A stretch of 64,000 nucleotides of DNA, from assembly GCF_037975245.1 (NCBI RefSeq), contig NC_092580.1:31178001-31242000 (forward strand), written 5' to 3'. The DNA comes from Apostichopus japonicus. Its lineage: Eukaryota; Echinodermata; Holothuroidea; Aspidochirotida; Stichopodidae. Of the stretch, positions 21,240 through 32,578 are shown one piece after another. Numbering within the stretch: position 1 is the first letter of the stretch; each line of letters begins with the position of its first letter. Under the pieces are notes generated by a model. The model was not told where the DNA came from. It was given only the letters and a program-made list of their open reading frames with translations, and did not search any database. Made by a program: the position numbers and the translations under genes.

Positions 21240-21710
21240 ATTTATTAGTCCATCAAACTTTACAAGGTGATCTCATTTAATCAAAGAAAGATACTATATA
21301 AGCTAAACGGAGAGCTAAAGATTGATAATTAAACTAATGTGCTAAACACAGAGCTAAACAATGAACAGAAACAGTGGTTTGAGGTACTAAATAAGTAACT
21401 ACTAGACCATCAAAGGTGATCAATAATATGCTACACGAGCTAAACGCAGATCTAAAGATCGATAACTAAACAAATGTGCTAAACACAGAGCTAAAGAATC
21501 TTGCATAAAAGAAAAGGTTGTTTGAGGCCCTAAAGAACTAAATCTATCAGTCCATCAAAACTTAGTTTAATGTGATCATTTAAACAAGGTGATCATTTAA
21601 ACAAAATACTATGCCATGTGAGCTAAACGCAGAGCTAAAGATTGACAATTAAACAAATGTGCTAATTACACAAACACAGAGCTAAGAATCTGAAACTATG
21701 AATAATAAAT
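21240..21710. repeat. Degenerate ~100-bp tandem repeat at left edge of unit 1
   Basis: A block containing 'gagctaaagattgataatt', 'aaatgtgctaaacacagagc' and 'ggtgatcatttaaac' is repeated about four times with drift. Shortened relatives lie at 28973-29340, at the start of duplication unit 2. Confidence 0.7.
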
Positions 21711-21880
21711 GTTAGAATAGTTTTTTTATAATTTCTCTTTAAACTTTGATAATATATAATTTTTTAAAGTCACATATAAATATATGTATTTCTTTTTTTT
21801 TTGTCTTTTGGCAAGGTTTTTGTAGTCAAGTCCAGGTTGTACTCATATTTCAGTCTGTCATCGGGTCCCGTCATTCAAGA

Positions 21881-24373
21881 TCACTTCAATAGCGATGTTA
21901 CTCGTTCTTCAATGGTGTTGACTGAATGCTGAAACGGAAAAGAAACAAACGAGATTGAGAATCCAATTTATATACATTGTTGGGAATCAATTTAAAGTAA
22001 AATAAAAGCTATAAAAATAGATGTAACCATGTATAATAAAAATGGCAAGAAAAATACTTACTCCTTTGATTCCGATGTTGCGAATAAGCTGGGTCAGTCT
22101 GCGACTGGGTCCTTGAAGATCCAGTTCAGAGTAACAGCATCTTAGCAACAATCCTTGTTGCCATAGGTGAGGAGGTCTTCGGCAAAGTTCATTAGCGACA
22201 GCCAGAGAAGAGGCAGCACGCAGGGATGGAGTCAAGACAGCCACTGATGCAGAGTCCAACATGAAGAGGTCCATTAACACCTCGGCCAGGCGACGAACCT
22301 GGAAAAAGTACAGGTTACTGGAAGGTTAGGACCATGATGAAAAAGGATTGGAATTGTTAATTTGAAATGTCAGTATTATTATTTAAAAGGGAGAGGGGGG
22401 AATATTTACCGAAGCGGATTCATCATCCTTTGCATAGTAATCCAGGAACCAGGATTGGGTGGGCAGATTCAGGTCGTAGTCCAGTAACTGCAGCACCTCT
22501 TTCTCTTTTTGCAGAATCAGTTGAGAGTTGTAAGCATAAGAGGCCAAGTACATCAGAGTGTCAATCTAAAGAGAATAAGTGGAAGTCATAACTGGAAGAG
22601 CAATTTGAAAGCAGAGTTGAATTTAGCTAGAATTAAAATCGGATCAAAGAAATTTGCAGAATAAGTACGGAAGACTTATGCGGCCATGGCATATAGAAAA
22701 AAGTTTCATTACGTAAAACGAAAAACTGTTTATACCGACCATACTACGGTAAGTTTTTCGTAGTCAAAATTGTCTTGTAGATACCAGAGTTTTTTTGGTC
22801 ATGGTCGCATAAGTCTTCCAGTAGAAAAGCATGGGGAGGGGCAGAAGTAGTACAGATAATTCAAAATATCGAGGCCTAAACCAATCAGTTAAAGATTATA
22901 AATAGCGTATACCTCTGGTACATATCTTTCCATGAATTTGGCAGCAAGATAGAAGCCTACTAGTCCAAGAAGTTGGTATTCCTGCAGCTTAACGTTTCCT
23001 CTCAGCAAAACCAAGTCGATGATGGTGATGGCTAGGTGGAAAGTCTCCTGATGCATTCCGAGGAATTCCTTTGAAAAGGAAAAACAACACACATGTTAGT
23101 TGAAAACGCCAGCTCGACCGAACCATATATCATGGCCGATTGAAATATGTCGTCAAGCAAGTTACCTGTACATCTCTCATCCACGCCAACAGTACTCTAC
23201 GGTTTTCGTCCGTAATATCCTTCTGAAGAAATTTTAAGGTCGGGCAGCATTTGAATTCGATGGTCTGAAAGAATGATAAGGGAACAGTAATCAGTATAGA
23301 TAATTTCCCAACCAGACGTATTACAAATGGTGAAAGATATGGATGTAACAATCTAAGTGCGTGGGATTCTTTAGCATGTTACAGAACAGACCAACAAAAT
23401 ATGGTATAATGTGCATTTTCGGTTTAGACGAAAAACTACTGAGACGAAATTTGGGGGTTCTAGTTGTAATACGAACCTTCAGGTAGGTGTGGATGTCCGT
23501 TGCATAAGTCTCGTCTTCGGGAATTACATTGTCACAGGTCACCATAACAACATCGTCGTAAGTAACCAAATTTGTTGGCATTACATCTGAAAACAAAATC
23601 ATGATCGAAATACGTAAAGAAACGTGGCAGCACGAGAGGGGGGAGTAGGGTTATATTGATGGGATGCATTTAGCTTCATCTGTTCGTAGGTTAACATTTC
23701 GTCCACTGGCATGGGTGCCATGCATGCGCCTTTAACATGCACTACAGCATGATCATAACAAGTAATCGATGTTTGAAAAAGTAAATGAGAAAAGTTCCCT
23801 ATGCTGTATTACTGAAGGATCATGATTGTACTAAAATGCGCTCCAAGATTTTTTTCTTTACCTTTCTTGGTTTTGGTGACATTTCTGCATTTCTTTCCGA
23901 GGTTGACCTGTTTTGTCACGGCTCCTTTGAGGGATACTCTTTTGTTATCATAGTGACTCTTTGAAATGACTGGAATCTTACTGATGGCACCGCTCTCTTT
24001 AGTAGGGACACAGTTAAGAGAGACTTCTTGAAGCACTCCGGTGATCTACGGAGAAAAATATATTACAGAAGTCATATAAATGAAAAACGGAACACATTCT
24101 ATATTGTACATATTCAGTATTAAATATAAAGCATGTTCTGCTGAACCGGTTTCTCTTTCAGGTGTAAAGGATGCCGTTGATGGTGGTGTGTGTGTGGGGG
24201 GGGGGGGTGTATATCCTATCCCTTATCGAATGCGAAGCTGGTTGAGGAAATAACCATCCCAAGAGCAATTACTATTAACCCCGGTTTAAATATATTACCT
24301 GCTTAATGTCCTGTTCGGATGTCTTCTCTCGCTTGCGGTATCGGTTTTGGTTGGCAAATCGTCTGGCAAACAT
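21881..24373 (-). CDS. Divergent mitotic-type cyclin, copy 1 (354 aa)
   Basis: Coding exons in order: 24299-24373 (ATG at 24373), 23862-24045, 23477-23586, 23166-23264, 22913-23068, 22410-22565, 22062-22298, 21881-21928 (TGA). A non-coding first exon ends at 25095. All introns are GT/AG and phases join. The cyclin N box spans exons 4-5: NRRVLLAWMRDVQ, QETFHLAITIIDLVL, FYLAAKFMERYVPE, parallel to RAILVDWLIQVQ, QETMYMTVSIID and IASKYEE in cyclin B; the Lys and Glu used to contact the CDK are kept (AAKFME). The C-terminal cyclin fold is also seen (LAEVLMDLFMLD). The N-terminus is basic and short, with RVSL as a possible minimal RxxL destruction box and no KEN. Family: A/B-type-like, but I cannot place it in a named subfamily. 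Its predicted role is activation of a CDK in the cell cycle. Twin copy at 29497-32003. Confidence 0.9.
22669..22819. mobile_element. 151-bp palindromic MITE, unit 1 only
   Basis: Ends are inverted repeats: GGAAGACTTATGCGGCCATG at the left and, inverted, the same with one change (GACC for GGCC) at the right. The middle is partly self-complementary too (ACGAAAAACT with AGTTTTTCGT). It sits in the cyclin copy 1 intron between exons 22410-22565 and 22913-23068 and is absent from the matching place in unit 2. The flanks read AGTAC and AGTAG, a possible imperfect target duplication. Confidence 0.8.
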
Positions 24374-25094
24374 CTTGATTTCGGTTTATTGTTTACTTAC
24401 CTGTAAACGAAATATTAAAAGAGTGAAACAACGTTAATGTTGAAAGAATGTTAATTGAGACTACATTGCGGTTCTAAATCAGACCTCTATAGTCCTCATT
24501 GTAATGAAAATCTTTTTCCATCAACACATCAAACAATCTACAATAATGTATGAATTGTTACTGTTACGCTATAACGTTGCTTTGGGAGGTGAGGGGCAAC
24601 GAGATTACACTACTGACAATCGGGAGCTATGTACTTAAAAACCGAGAGTTGGCACGTCCAGGTTTTTTATCACCAGAGAAAGTCGCCTATACCGCATAAT
24701 ACAGTACAGGCTACAAGTTCTTTAACCTACTGAAATTAAGCACATTTTAAAGGCCTAAGAAGAACAGGAATGGATACTCCTGTAACCTGCAAGTATCATT
24801 TACTACTATTTTACTTTCCTCTATATGTCCACTGTAAGAGATTTCAATCCCCAATTTAGAACTATACACTTTGATTTTCAGAGGAAAGTAGTTTAGACGC
24901 AAATGTGCTACTTTCTAACTATAGGCCCGTCCCACTGGGTAATTTTGTCAATGTTGGCCCGACAGGGAAATAAGGTAGGCTATGTATATGACATACCCAA
25001 AAATGTGGAAAGGAATCTAAGTTATATGGTTGAGAATTGCCTTAATACTTTCCTCCTAGTAGTAGTAGTAAAAATCAAAGTTTAAGTTACTCAC

Positions 25095-25211
25095 CTGTTC
25101 GTTGATAAACTATATCTTGGCTAAGTTGGCTTCTGGTTTCTGTGCAACCACACCTGCGCGTCATTTTCTTATATACTGGCCTAGGATCATTTAAGCGGAC
25201 TTATTACGTAA
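25095..25211 (-). promoter_or_regulatory. Cyclin copy 1 promoter and 5' non-coding exon
   Basis: On the minus strand TATATAAG lies at 25168-25175 and a palindromic bZIP-type site TTACGTAA at 25204-25211. The non-coding exon downstream ends in GAACAG at 25095 before a GTGAGT donor. The same spacing is kept in unit 2 (33828-33944). The boxes are seen directly; the transcription start is inferred. Confidence 0.6.
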
Positions 25212-26050
25212 TAGCTTAAGACGTTTGCTAAGGAGTACAATAGTATGCGCATTTTTCTGTGTTTGTTCCAGGATAAGGTTTAGAACGGAAGCTTTCTTGA
25301 CTTCAAATTACTTAATTTAAATATGAATAGACTTGGAATCTGAAATAAGGGATAGTCTCGTGGCCGGGACTCGTTCTGAGAGCATATATAGATCTAGCCA
25401 CCGTGCTTTGATACTAAAGAATGTATAAAATCTTTGAATCAATGAGCTTTGGCGATTATCTTCTGGCCGTCTTACTCTAAGTAGCAGGCAGATAAGTATA
25501 TGCGTTTTGTCCACAGCGGCCGGTTTCCGTTCCATTGATATAGTTTGGGTTATATGTTCCAACTACAATGTCCATAGTGATTGCCCTAGTGTGTTGCGCT
25601 TGATGCAGTTTGACCATTATCACTGCAGTCCGGCGATACGTCCAACAACCCTGTTACGACAACCTGCAACTACACCTCAATCTCCAGTAACCCTTCTCAG
25701 TACGGTGTTACCTTCCACCGACAATTCACATGACCCCCCCCCCCTGCTATCATAACCCACTACCTCAAAACATTCATAGAACGAAAACTCTAAACCTATG
25801 ACTGATGATCTTGCATGGTCTTTCTTAACACAATAACTGGGAGGGGAAGGGGGGGGGGTCGGCCGTGTTCCCCTATATACCGCGGCTGGTTCCTCAAGGT
25901 AAATATATTCATGTTAATAAAATGTATAATTTTGAATTATACAGCAAATCAAGGTCGAAGTTTTCATTGTTTCACAAGGCATTTTAACCCAGTTTTTGCT
26001 TTGTGAAAATTGGGGAAACTTCGACCATCACCGTCATATATGTATACATA

Positions 26051-26131
26051 AAGCGGGAGGCCCGTGTTCGAATCCCGGTGGAGGCTGGAAGTGTATTCAC
26101 TGTTCTGGATTTTTCAACTCATTACGTTTTC

Positions 26132-26136
<5 letters not shown>
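26051..26136 (+). mobile_element. tRNA-like SINE fragment, unit 1
   Basis: A tRNA 3'-half-like block contains a B-box-like GTTCGAATCC inside a T-arm (26063-26079), followed by a short unrelated body and a (TA)n tail at 26137. The A box half is missing, so it is 5' truncated. In this copy one T-stem base is changed (CCCGTG rather than the CCCGGG of unit 2). Confidence 0.55.

Positions 26137-26220
<84 letters not shown>
26137..26220. repeat. (TA)n microsatellite, unit 1
   Basis: About 84 bp of TA repeat directly after the tRNA-like SINE body; likely its tail or an expansion of it. The counterpart in unit 2 is 34873-34966. Confidence 0.95.
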
Positions 26221-26227
<7 letters not shown>

Positions 26228-26237
26228 CCCACATTCT

Positions 26238-26419
26238 TGATACCAACATATAGCAATACCGATAGAGCTCTGCCAAGTGAACTGGCAAATCGCCTCACGG
26301 CCTATAGGAGGACAGAAGTTGAACAAAATCTGCCCATTTAAGTGAAGTTTAAGAAGAACAGAGTAATGAATTTTCCCAAACTTGATACATACGAAACCAC
26401 GGAGAAGGAACTTGTGTAA
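26238..26419 (+). pseudogene. Short open frame relic, unit 1 (stop codon inside)
   Basis: Homologous to the intact frame at 34989-35177. It reads ALPSELANRLTAYRRTEVEQ and on to NLPI, then TAA where unit 2 has TAT (Tyr), and continues in frame to KLDTYETTEKELV and a shared stop. Differences from unit 2 are mostly amino-acid changing, which argues against strong constraint. I do not recognise the family. Confidence 0.45.
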
Positions 26420-26659
26420 AGTTTCTATTGTTATGATGGACAAAGCTTCATATTATTACACTATAATTTTGCGATGAAGTCTTGTCATTCCTTTAATTCA
26501 ACGGGGTCCAATATGCTTTTGAAGAAAAGTCACCCAGGAAAGAACCTGGGCCGACCGACTGATCCGCTCTCAACCCCAGTCCCCTTGCATCGAGATTGTG
26601 ACTGTGTGATCATCATCGGTGAATATCATCATAGGTGAATATCACGATTCCCCTCGAAA

Positions 26660-26706
26660 GGGAACAGACACTACACATGATCTTAGCCAAAAGACCGAGA
26701 AGCGAT
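26660..26706 (-). pseudogene. U2 snRNA 5'-end-like sequence, unit 1
   Basis: Read on the minus strand from 26706: ATCGCTTCTCGGTCTTTTGG, then CTAAGATCATGTGTAGTGTC. This matches the conserved U2 snRNA 5' end, including the region that pairs with U6 and the branch-point-recognition area, here GTAGTG instead of GTAGTA. After about 45 nt the match stops; no Sm site or 3' stem-loops follow. It is a truncated pseudogene or a U2-derived repeat. Confidence 0.75.
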
Positions 26707-26709
26707 CCA

Positions 26710-28690
26710 AAATGCGGGGTCCAAAACGCGTGGTCCAAAATGCTTGAAGATACCCCGCCCCCCCTCCCTCCCCCCGAAGAATTTAAGTTTTGCAGAAGGT
26801 AAGGTGGCCCAAATGGGACGTGGGAATTCAATTTTTTAACTACGATTTTCTAAATTTGAACTATTTATCTCATATTGTGCTTGAATTCTTAGCGTTTCAT
26901 TTCAAACTTTGACAAGTCAATCGGGAAATTTTCGAATTTATAATTTCGACTTTATTATTTTTAGATTAATTTTTTTTCTCAAATTTCAACTTCATTACCA
27001 AAATGTGTCACAAACTGCTATTAACAAATTGTTTTTAACTTTTACATGTTTTTTGGTTAATCTACGTTGACACCGCATTTTAATGGCTCCCGCCCCCCTC
27101 CCTCCCCCTCCATTTGTTAATTCTTATATATTAAAAAATATTTGCCCCGTGATCTACTTTTCGCAGAGAAGTACGTTTTGTACCCAATAACCGTAGATGG
27201 TATAGTCTGCACTAGCTATAACACCATCGTGGTAAGGTCACAGTCCCAATGCAAGGAGATTGACTATATGACCGATGTTTTGACCCGTTTCGTCGGATGG
27301 ACGGTACGGACTTCAGATCTTGCCAGGGAATTTGCTACGAAGCCTATAATGCACGGAATGGAGTACAACCAATAACCAATCAAAGCTACAAATTGATTTC
27401 TCGTTCATTTATTCTCCTCTTCCTTTTTCAATGAATATGAAATCAAGCTGAAAATTTTAGTTTCCGTTCAATCACATATGAAAAAATATATATACATGAA
27501 CATATTAAAATAAAAGTATATGTGTACGAGTTTGGATGAAAGCAACAACTCGGATCTGAATAAAATCTCCGGTGGCTAATTATGAACTAGCCGTGGATTT
27601 GGAGGGAGACTTACTCTATGTGATACCTAGTTATTATGGCCCAAATGTTAGCACGCTAAAAAGTGCCAGAAGATTTAGAAAGTACCTTCCTGGGGAGTTT
27701 ACGTTTCAGTCGGGACAAATAGTTTGAGAATGAGAGGGGCGGCATGTTGGAGCATGAATGACTATTCTTGATTTTCTGACATATTTGGGAGCAATATTGA
27801 TTAAATATTATTTTATAAGTGAGACAGTTGCTCGAAAAGCCCCAATCACAATTGAAGATGATTAACTTCATCAGGAAGTAACTTCATCAGGAAGCTGTGC
27901 TCCCAGCGCCTTGGTTAATTGGTGGCGATTGCAATACTAATCATTTCCTGGGTGGCCTGGCCCAGAAAGAAGCATGTGTGTTAACTATGGACCATATCCC
28001 ACCATTGCCACATAACATTAACACTCAATAAAGGAGAAATGAAAAAATCGCATGAGAAATTGGGATGTTTTTTATTTCATAATATTAATTTCAAGTATTG
28101 TCACCGATTATCAGAAGTGAATGAATGGAACGGTTGGTGTATTTCTGTTGTGTTCTACAATGGTGCAGGAATTTTATTATACATTTTGACAGCTAGTTTA
28201 GTTCATGTTCTGGAATCAGACTGACCCCGGTGATATTGCAAGGATGTTGCCACGAGTACCAACAATAATTTTTCAGACCATCTACCAACCCACCCAGCAA
28301 TCAAGTTTAATGTTGAGTTACGTTATGGTTCACATACAGAGTACCCATGCTGAGCAATAGCTATCATGTAGCCAGCCCGCAAGAGGGCGGTTCCAGGATG
28401 TTACAGAAGGAGGGGCGCAACACATCGTCGTTGAAGCCGACTGGTATAAAAATAATAGTTGTAGGGGGCCTATGGGATGGGTTCATTGACGTGAAAATGT
28501 GCATTCCCAAGGATATTTAGTAATTAGGTTTACATCATAGAAATTGTGAACTAGGAAGAATGCTGGCACAGTGTATCGCCGTGTGTTTAAGCCGTGAAGC
28601 CTTGAAAAAGTGAGGGCGCTTTGCGTTGTACGGCAAAAAGGCAGATCATGTGTACGTCATTGCAGTGAATTATGATTTTAAGCGTTTTTT
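26710..28690. other. Unit 1 spacer without supported gene
   Basis: Includes a frame at 27142-27375 with a counterpart at 36183-36470 (both contain VLYPITVDGIVCTSYNTI), but the frames diverge in length and reading, lack clear splice borders and match nothing I know. The rest is AT-rich and shared with unit 2. Confidence 0.4.
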
Positions 28691-28699
28691 CGAAAGAGT

Positions 28700-28714
28700 A
28701 TGGCGACCAGAGTG
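28700..28714 (+). pseudogene. Orphan first exon copy (MATRV), unit 1
   Basis: ATG GCG ACC AGA GTG followed by a good donor GTAAGT, identical to the exon at 38150-38164. In unit 1 the downstream exons are not duplicated; unit 2 follows instead. It could be dead or serve as a distant alternative first exon splicing to 39620. Confidence 0.4.
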
Positions 28715-29496
28715 GTAAGTACTATACTCCCGACCTAAGAACCAATTTTTTTCCCCGCCTCTAATGACTTGAGCAAGTGGAGTGCTTTATGCACCTTTTA
28801 TGTCTGTAAAAGGTCATTTCCGGTATCTCAGAGCACCTGGCAAACATTTTTTTGTTGAACTATTTTAGTGCTCCACTCGATAGTGTTATAGTTTGCCATG
28901 GAAAATGCCGTGAAAAGCAACCCCCATTTCACTGTTGTCTAATGCTTCCATATTAGTCTGTGCATGCAGCTCTGATATAATCTTATATAAGGCAAACGGA
29001 AAGCTAAAGAATGATAATTAAAGAAATGTGCTAAACACAGAACTAAAGAATTATATATAACGATCAGAAACTGGTTTGACGTAGTAGTCTATCAAAGGTG
29101 ACCATTTTAACAAAAAAACATGGTACATGAGCTGTTACACAAGAAACAAATGTGCTAAATAATCTTAACTAATGATAAGAAACGATTGCCCTAAAGTAGT
29201 AAATATATCAGTCCATCAAAACAAGGTGATCATTTAAACAAAATACTATGCTATGTGAGCTAAACGCAGAGCTAAAGATGCTAATTAGACTACATACAGA
29301 GCTAAGAATCTTAACCGATAAATAATAAATGTTATAATATAGGTTTTTTTTATAATTTCTTTTTAAACTGTTTGATAATATATAATTTTTTAAAGCCATA
29401 TATAAATATATACGTATATTTTTTTGGTCTTTTGGCAAGGTTTTTATAGTCAAGTCCAGGTTGTACTCTGTTTCAGTCAGTCAGTCATCGGGTCCG

Positions 29497-32003
29497 TCAT
29501 TTTAATAGCGATGATACTCGTTCTTCAATGGTGTTGACTGAATGCTGAAACGGAAAGGAAAGAAAGGAGAGTGAGAATCCAATTTATATACATTGTTGGG
29601 AACCAATTTAAAGTAAAATAAAAGCTATAAAAATACATGTAACCATGTATAATAAAAATGGCAAGAAAAATGCTTACCCCTTTGATTCCGATGTTGCGAA
29701 CAAGCTGGGTCAGTCTGCGACTGGGTCCTTGAAGATCCAGTTCAGAGTAACCGCATCTCAGCAACAAAATTTGTTGCCATTGGTGAGGAGGTCTCCGGCA
29801 TAGTTCATTGGCGACCGCCAGAGAAGAGGCAGCACGCAGGGATGGAGTCAAGACGGCCACTGACGGAGAGTCCAACATGAAGAGGTCCATTAAAACCTCG
29901 GCCAGGCGACGAACCTGTAAAAATTAGGGCGAGAGAAGTATTGGTTTCTGGTCGGTTAGGACTATGATGAAAAAGGATTGGAATTGGTTAATCGGAAAGC
30001 TCGGCACATAATATTCAAAAGGGAGGCGGGGGGGGGGTGGGGAGGAATATTTACCGAAGCGGATTTATCATCATCTGCATAGTAATCCAGGAACCAGGAT
30101 TGGGTGGGCAGATTCAGGTCGTAGTCCAGTAACTGCAGAACCTCTTTCTCTTTTTGCAGGATTAGTTGAGAGTTGTAAGCATAAGAGGCCAAGTACATCA
30201 GAGTGTCAATCTAAAGAGAACAAGTGAAAGCCATAATTGGATTAGCAATTGGAATGCTGTGTTGATTTTTTTTAGAATCAAAACGCATCAAAGAACGCGG
30301 AAGAGCATGGGGAGGGGGCATAAGCAATATAGATAATTCAAAATATCGAGGCCTAATGAAATTTTAATCCAAAAAGTTACAATAGTTTTAAAGTTTAGTC
30401 AAAGTAGTTTTAAAGTCAAATTAGTTGTAATCAAATTAGTTTTAAAGTTTGCCCGACGTTTTTAGCCTTGAAGAAGATCCTGTTAGGATCGAAAAGTTAG
30501 GCCAACTTACTTTTACACAGTGGATAAGCAGTTTGCTAACCGTTTTACTTTGATTTCAAGATTATAAATATGGTATATACCTCTGGTACATATCTTTCCA
30601 TGAATTTGGCAGCAAGATAGAAGCCTACTAATCCAAGAAGTTGGTATTCCTGGAGCTTAACGTTCCCTCTCAGCAAAACCAAATCGATGATGGTGATGGC
30701 TAGGTGGAAAGTCTCCTGATGCATTCCGAGGAATTCCTTTGAAAAGGAAAAACACAACACACATGTTAGTTGAAAACGCTAGCTCGAAAGAATTATATAA
30801 AATGGCGGATTGAAATATGTCGTCAAGCAAGTTACCTGTACATCTCTCATCCACGCCAACAGTACTCTACGGTTTTCGTCCGTAATATCCTTCTGAAGAA
30901 ATTTTAAGGTCGGGCAGCATTTGGATTCGATGTTCTGAAAGAATGATAAGGGAACAGTAATCAGAATAGATAATTTCCCAACCAGACGTATTACGAAGGT
31001 GAAAGATATGGATGTAACTAGCAATCTAAGTGCGTGGGATTCTTTAGCATGTTACAGAACAGACGATTAAAATATGGTATAATTTGCATTTTCGATTTAG
31101 ACGAAATTTGGGGGTTAGTTGTAATACCAACCTTCATGTAGGCGTGGATGTCCGTTGCATAAGTCTCGTCTACGGGAAGAACATTGTCACAGGTCACCAT
31201 AACAACATCGTCGTAAGTAACCAATTTCGTTGGCATAACATCTGAAAACAAAATCATGATCGAAATACGTAAAGAAACGTGGCAGAGCAGAGGGTGGAGT
31301 AGGGTTATATCGATGGGATGCATTTAGTTCGTAGCTTAACATTTCGTACATATGCCATGTGACTTTAACATCCTGATATACGTCATAACAAGTAATCAAC
31401 GTTCGAAAAAGTAAATGAGAACTGTATCACTGAAGGATCCTGATTGTACTAAAATGCGCTCCAAGATTTTTTTTTTACCTTTCTTGGTTTTGGTGACATT
31501 TCTGCATTTCTTTCCGAGGTTGACCTGTTTTGTCACGGCTCCTTTGAGGGATACTCTTTTGTTATCATAGTGACCCTTTGAAATGACTGGAATCTTACTG
31601 ATGGCACCGCTCTCTTTAGTAGGGACACAGTTAAGAGAGACTTCTTGAAGCACTCCGGTGATCTACGGAGAAAAATATATGACAGAAGTCATATAAATAA
31701 AAAACGGAAGACATTCTATATTGTACATATTCAATATTAAAAATTAAGCATGTTCTGCTGAACTGGTTTCTCTTTCAGGTGTAAAGGATGCCGTTGATGG
31801 TTGTGGTGGGGTGGGGGGTGTATATCCTATCCTTTATCGAATGCGAAGCTGGTTGAGGAAATAACATCCCAGAGCTCGAAAGCCTACAACGAGAGCATAT
31901 ATTATCGACCCCGGTTTAAATATATTACCTGCTTAATGTCCTGTTTGGTAGTCTTCTCTCGCTTGCGGTATCGGTTCTGGTTGGCAAATCGTCTGGCAAA
32001 CAT
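29497..32003 (-). CDS. Divergent mitotic-type cyclin, copy 2 (354 aa)
   Basis: Coding exons: 31929-32003 (ATG at 32003), 31479-31662, 31132-31241, 30836-30934, 30581-30736, 30055-30210, 29678-29914, 29497-29544 (TGA). Each has exactly the length of its copy 1 partner and the frame is open throughout. The cyclin-box exon 30581-30736 differs from copy 1 at four bases, all synonymous. Changes at the protein level sit mainly in the N-terminus (KTTKQ for KTSEQ, VLPVDET for VIPEDET) and the last long exon (SPS for SAS, HQWQQI for HLWQQG, CGY for CCY, LVR for LIR). The function is predicted as for copy 1. The pattern fits two genes both under protein-level constraint. Confidence 0.9.
30353..30560 (+). 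mobile_element. Hammerhead-type repeat copy C, insertion in cyclin copy 2 intron
   Basis: Absent from the matching intron in unit 1. It has a repetitive leader (tttaaagt(c/t) motifs), then a drifted core (GATCC-TGTTA-GGATC-GAAAA at 30475-30495) and the family tail 'ggataagcagtttgctaac'. The GAAAC box is damaged (GAAAAGTTAGG), so this copy should not fold as a working ribozyme. Confidence 0.6.
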
Positions 32004-32578
32004 CTTGATTTCGGTTAATTGTTTACTTACCTGTAAGCGAAATATTAAATGAGTGAAACGACGTTAATCTTGAAAGAATGTTCAATTGAGATCATATTGC
32101 GGTTACTAAATCAGACCTCGAATGAATTTTTTTTTCCATGAACACAGACAATCTACAATAATGTATGAATTAATATAATTGTTACTGTTACGCTATAACG
32201 TTAGCTTTGGGAGGTGAGGGGCAATGAGCCAGATTGAACTACTGACAATCGGGAGCCATGCACCGGAGAGTTGGCACGTCCAGGTTATTTCTATTTATCA
32301 CCGAGAAAGTCGCCTCCGCGTTATACAGTACTAGTACATGCTACAAGTTCTTTAACCTATTGAAATTGAAAGCACATTTAAAAGACATTTAAAGAACAAG
32401 AATTGATACCCCTGTCACATGCAAGTATCATGTGAATTAATGATTACCTAGGGGCTTACTATTTTACTTTCCTCTAAATGTCCACTTTAAGAGACTTCAA
32501 TTCACAAATAAGAACTATATTTTGAGATTCTGAGGAAAGTAGCTTAGACAAGCAATAACTTAAACGCAAATGTGCTAC

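Larger units (their letters stand above)
21290..28972. repeat. Tandem duplication unit 1 (cyclin copy 1)
   Basis: Unit 1 matches unit 2 in the same order and orientation: left tandem repeat, cyclin gene, cyclin promoter, tRNA-like SINE plus (TA)n, short open frame, U2-like piece, and the small ATGGCGACC exon. The right edge is near 28972, where 'tctgtgcatgcag' is followed directly by unit 2's left repeat. Unit 1 lacks the four insertions seen in unit 2 and has its own 151-bp MITE. Confidence 0.9.

Noticed and set aside
26063-26079. Possible true tRNA gene
   Set aside because: Only the T-arm and 3' side are present; no D-arm, anticodon arm or matching acceptor 5' strand, so it is a SINE remnant.
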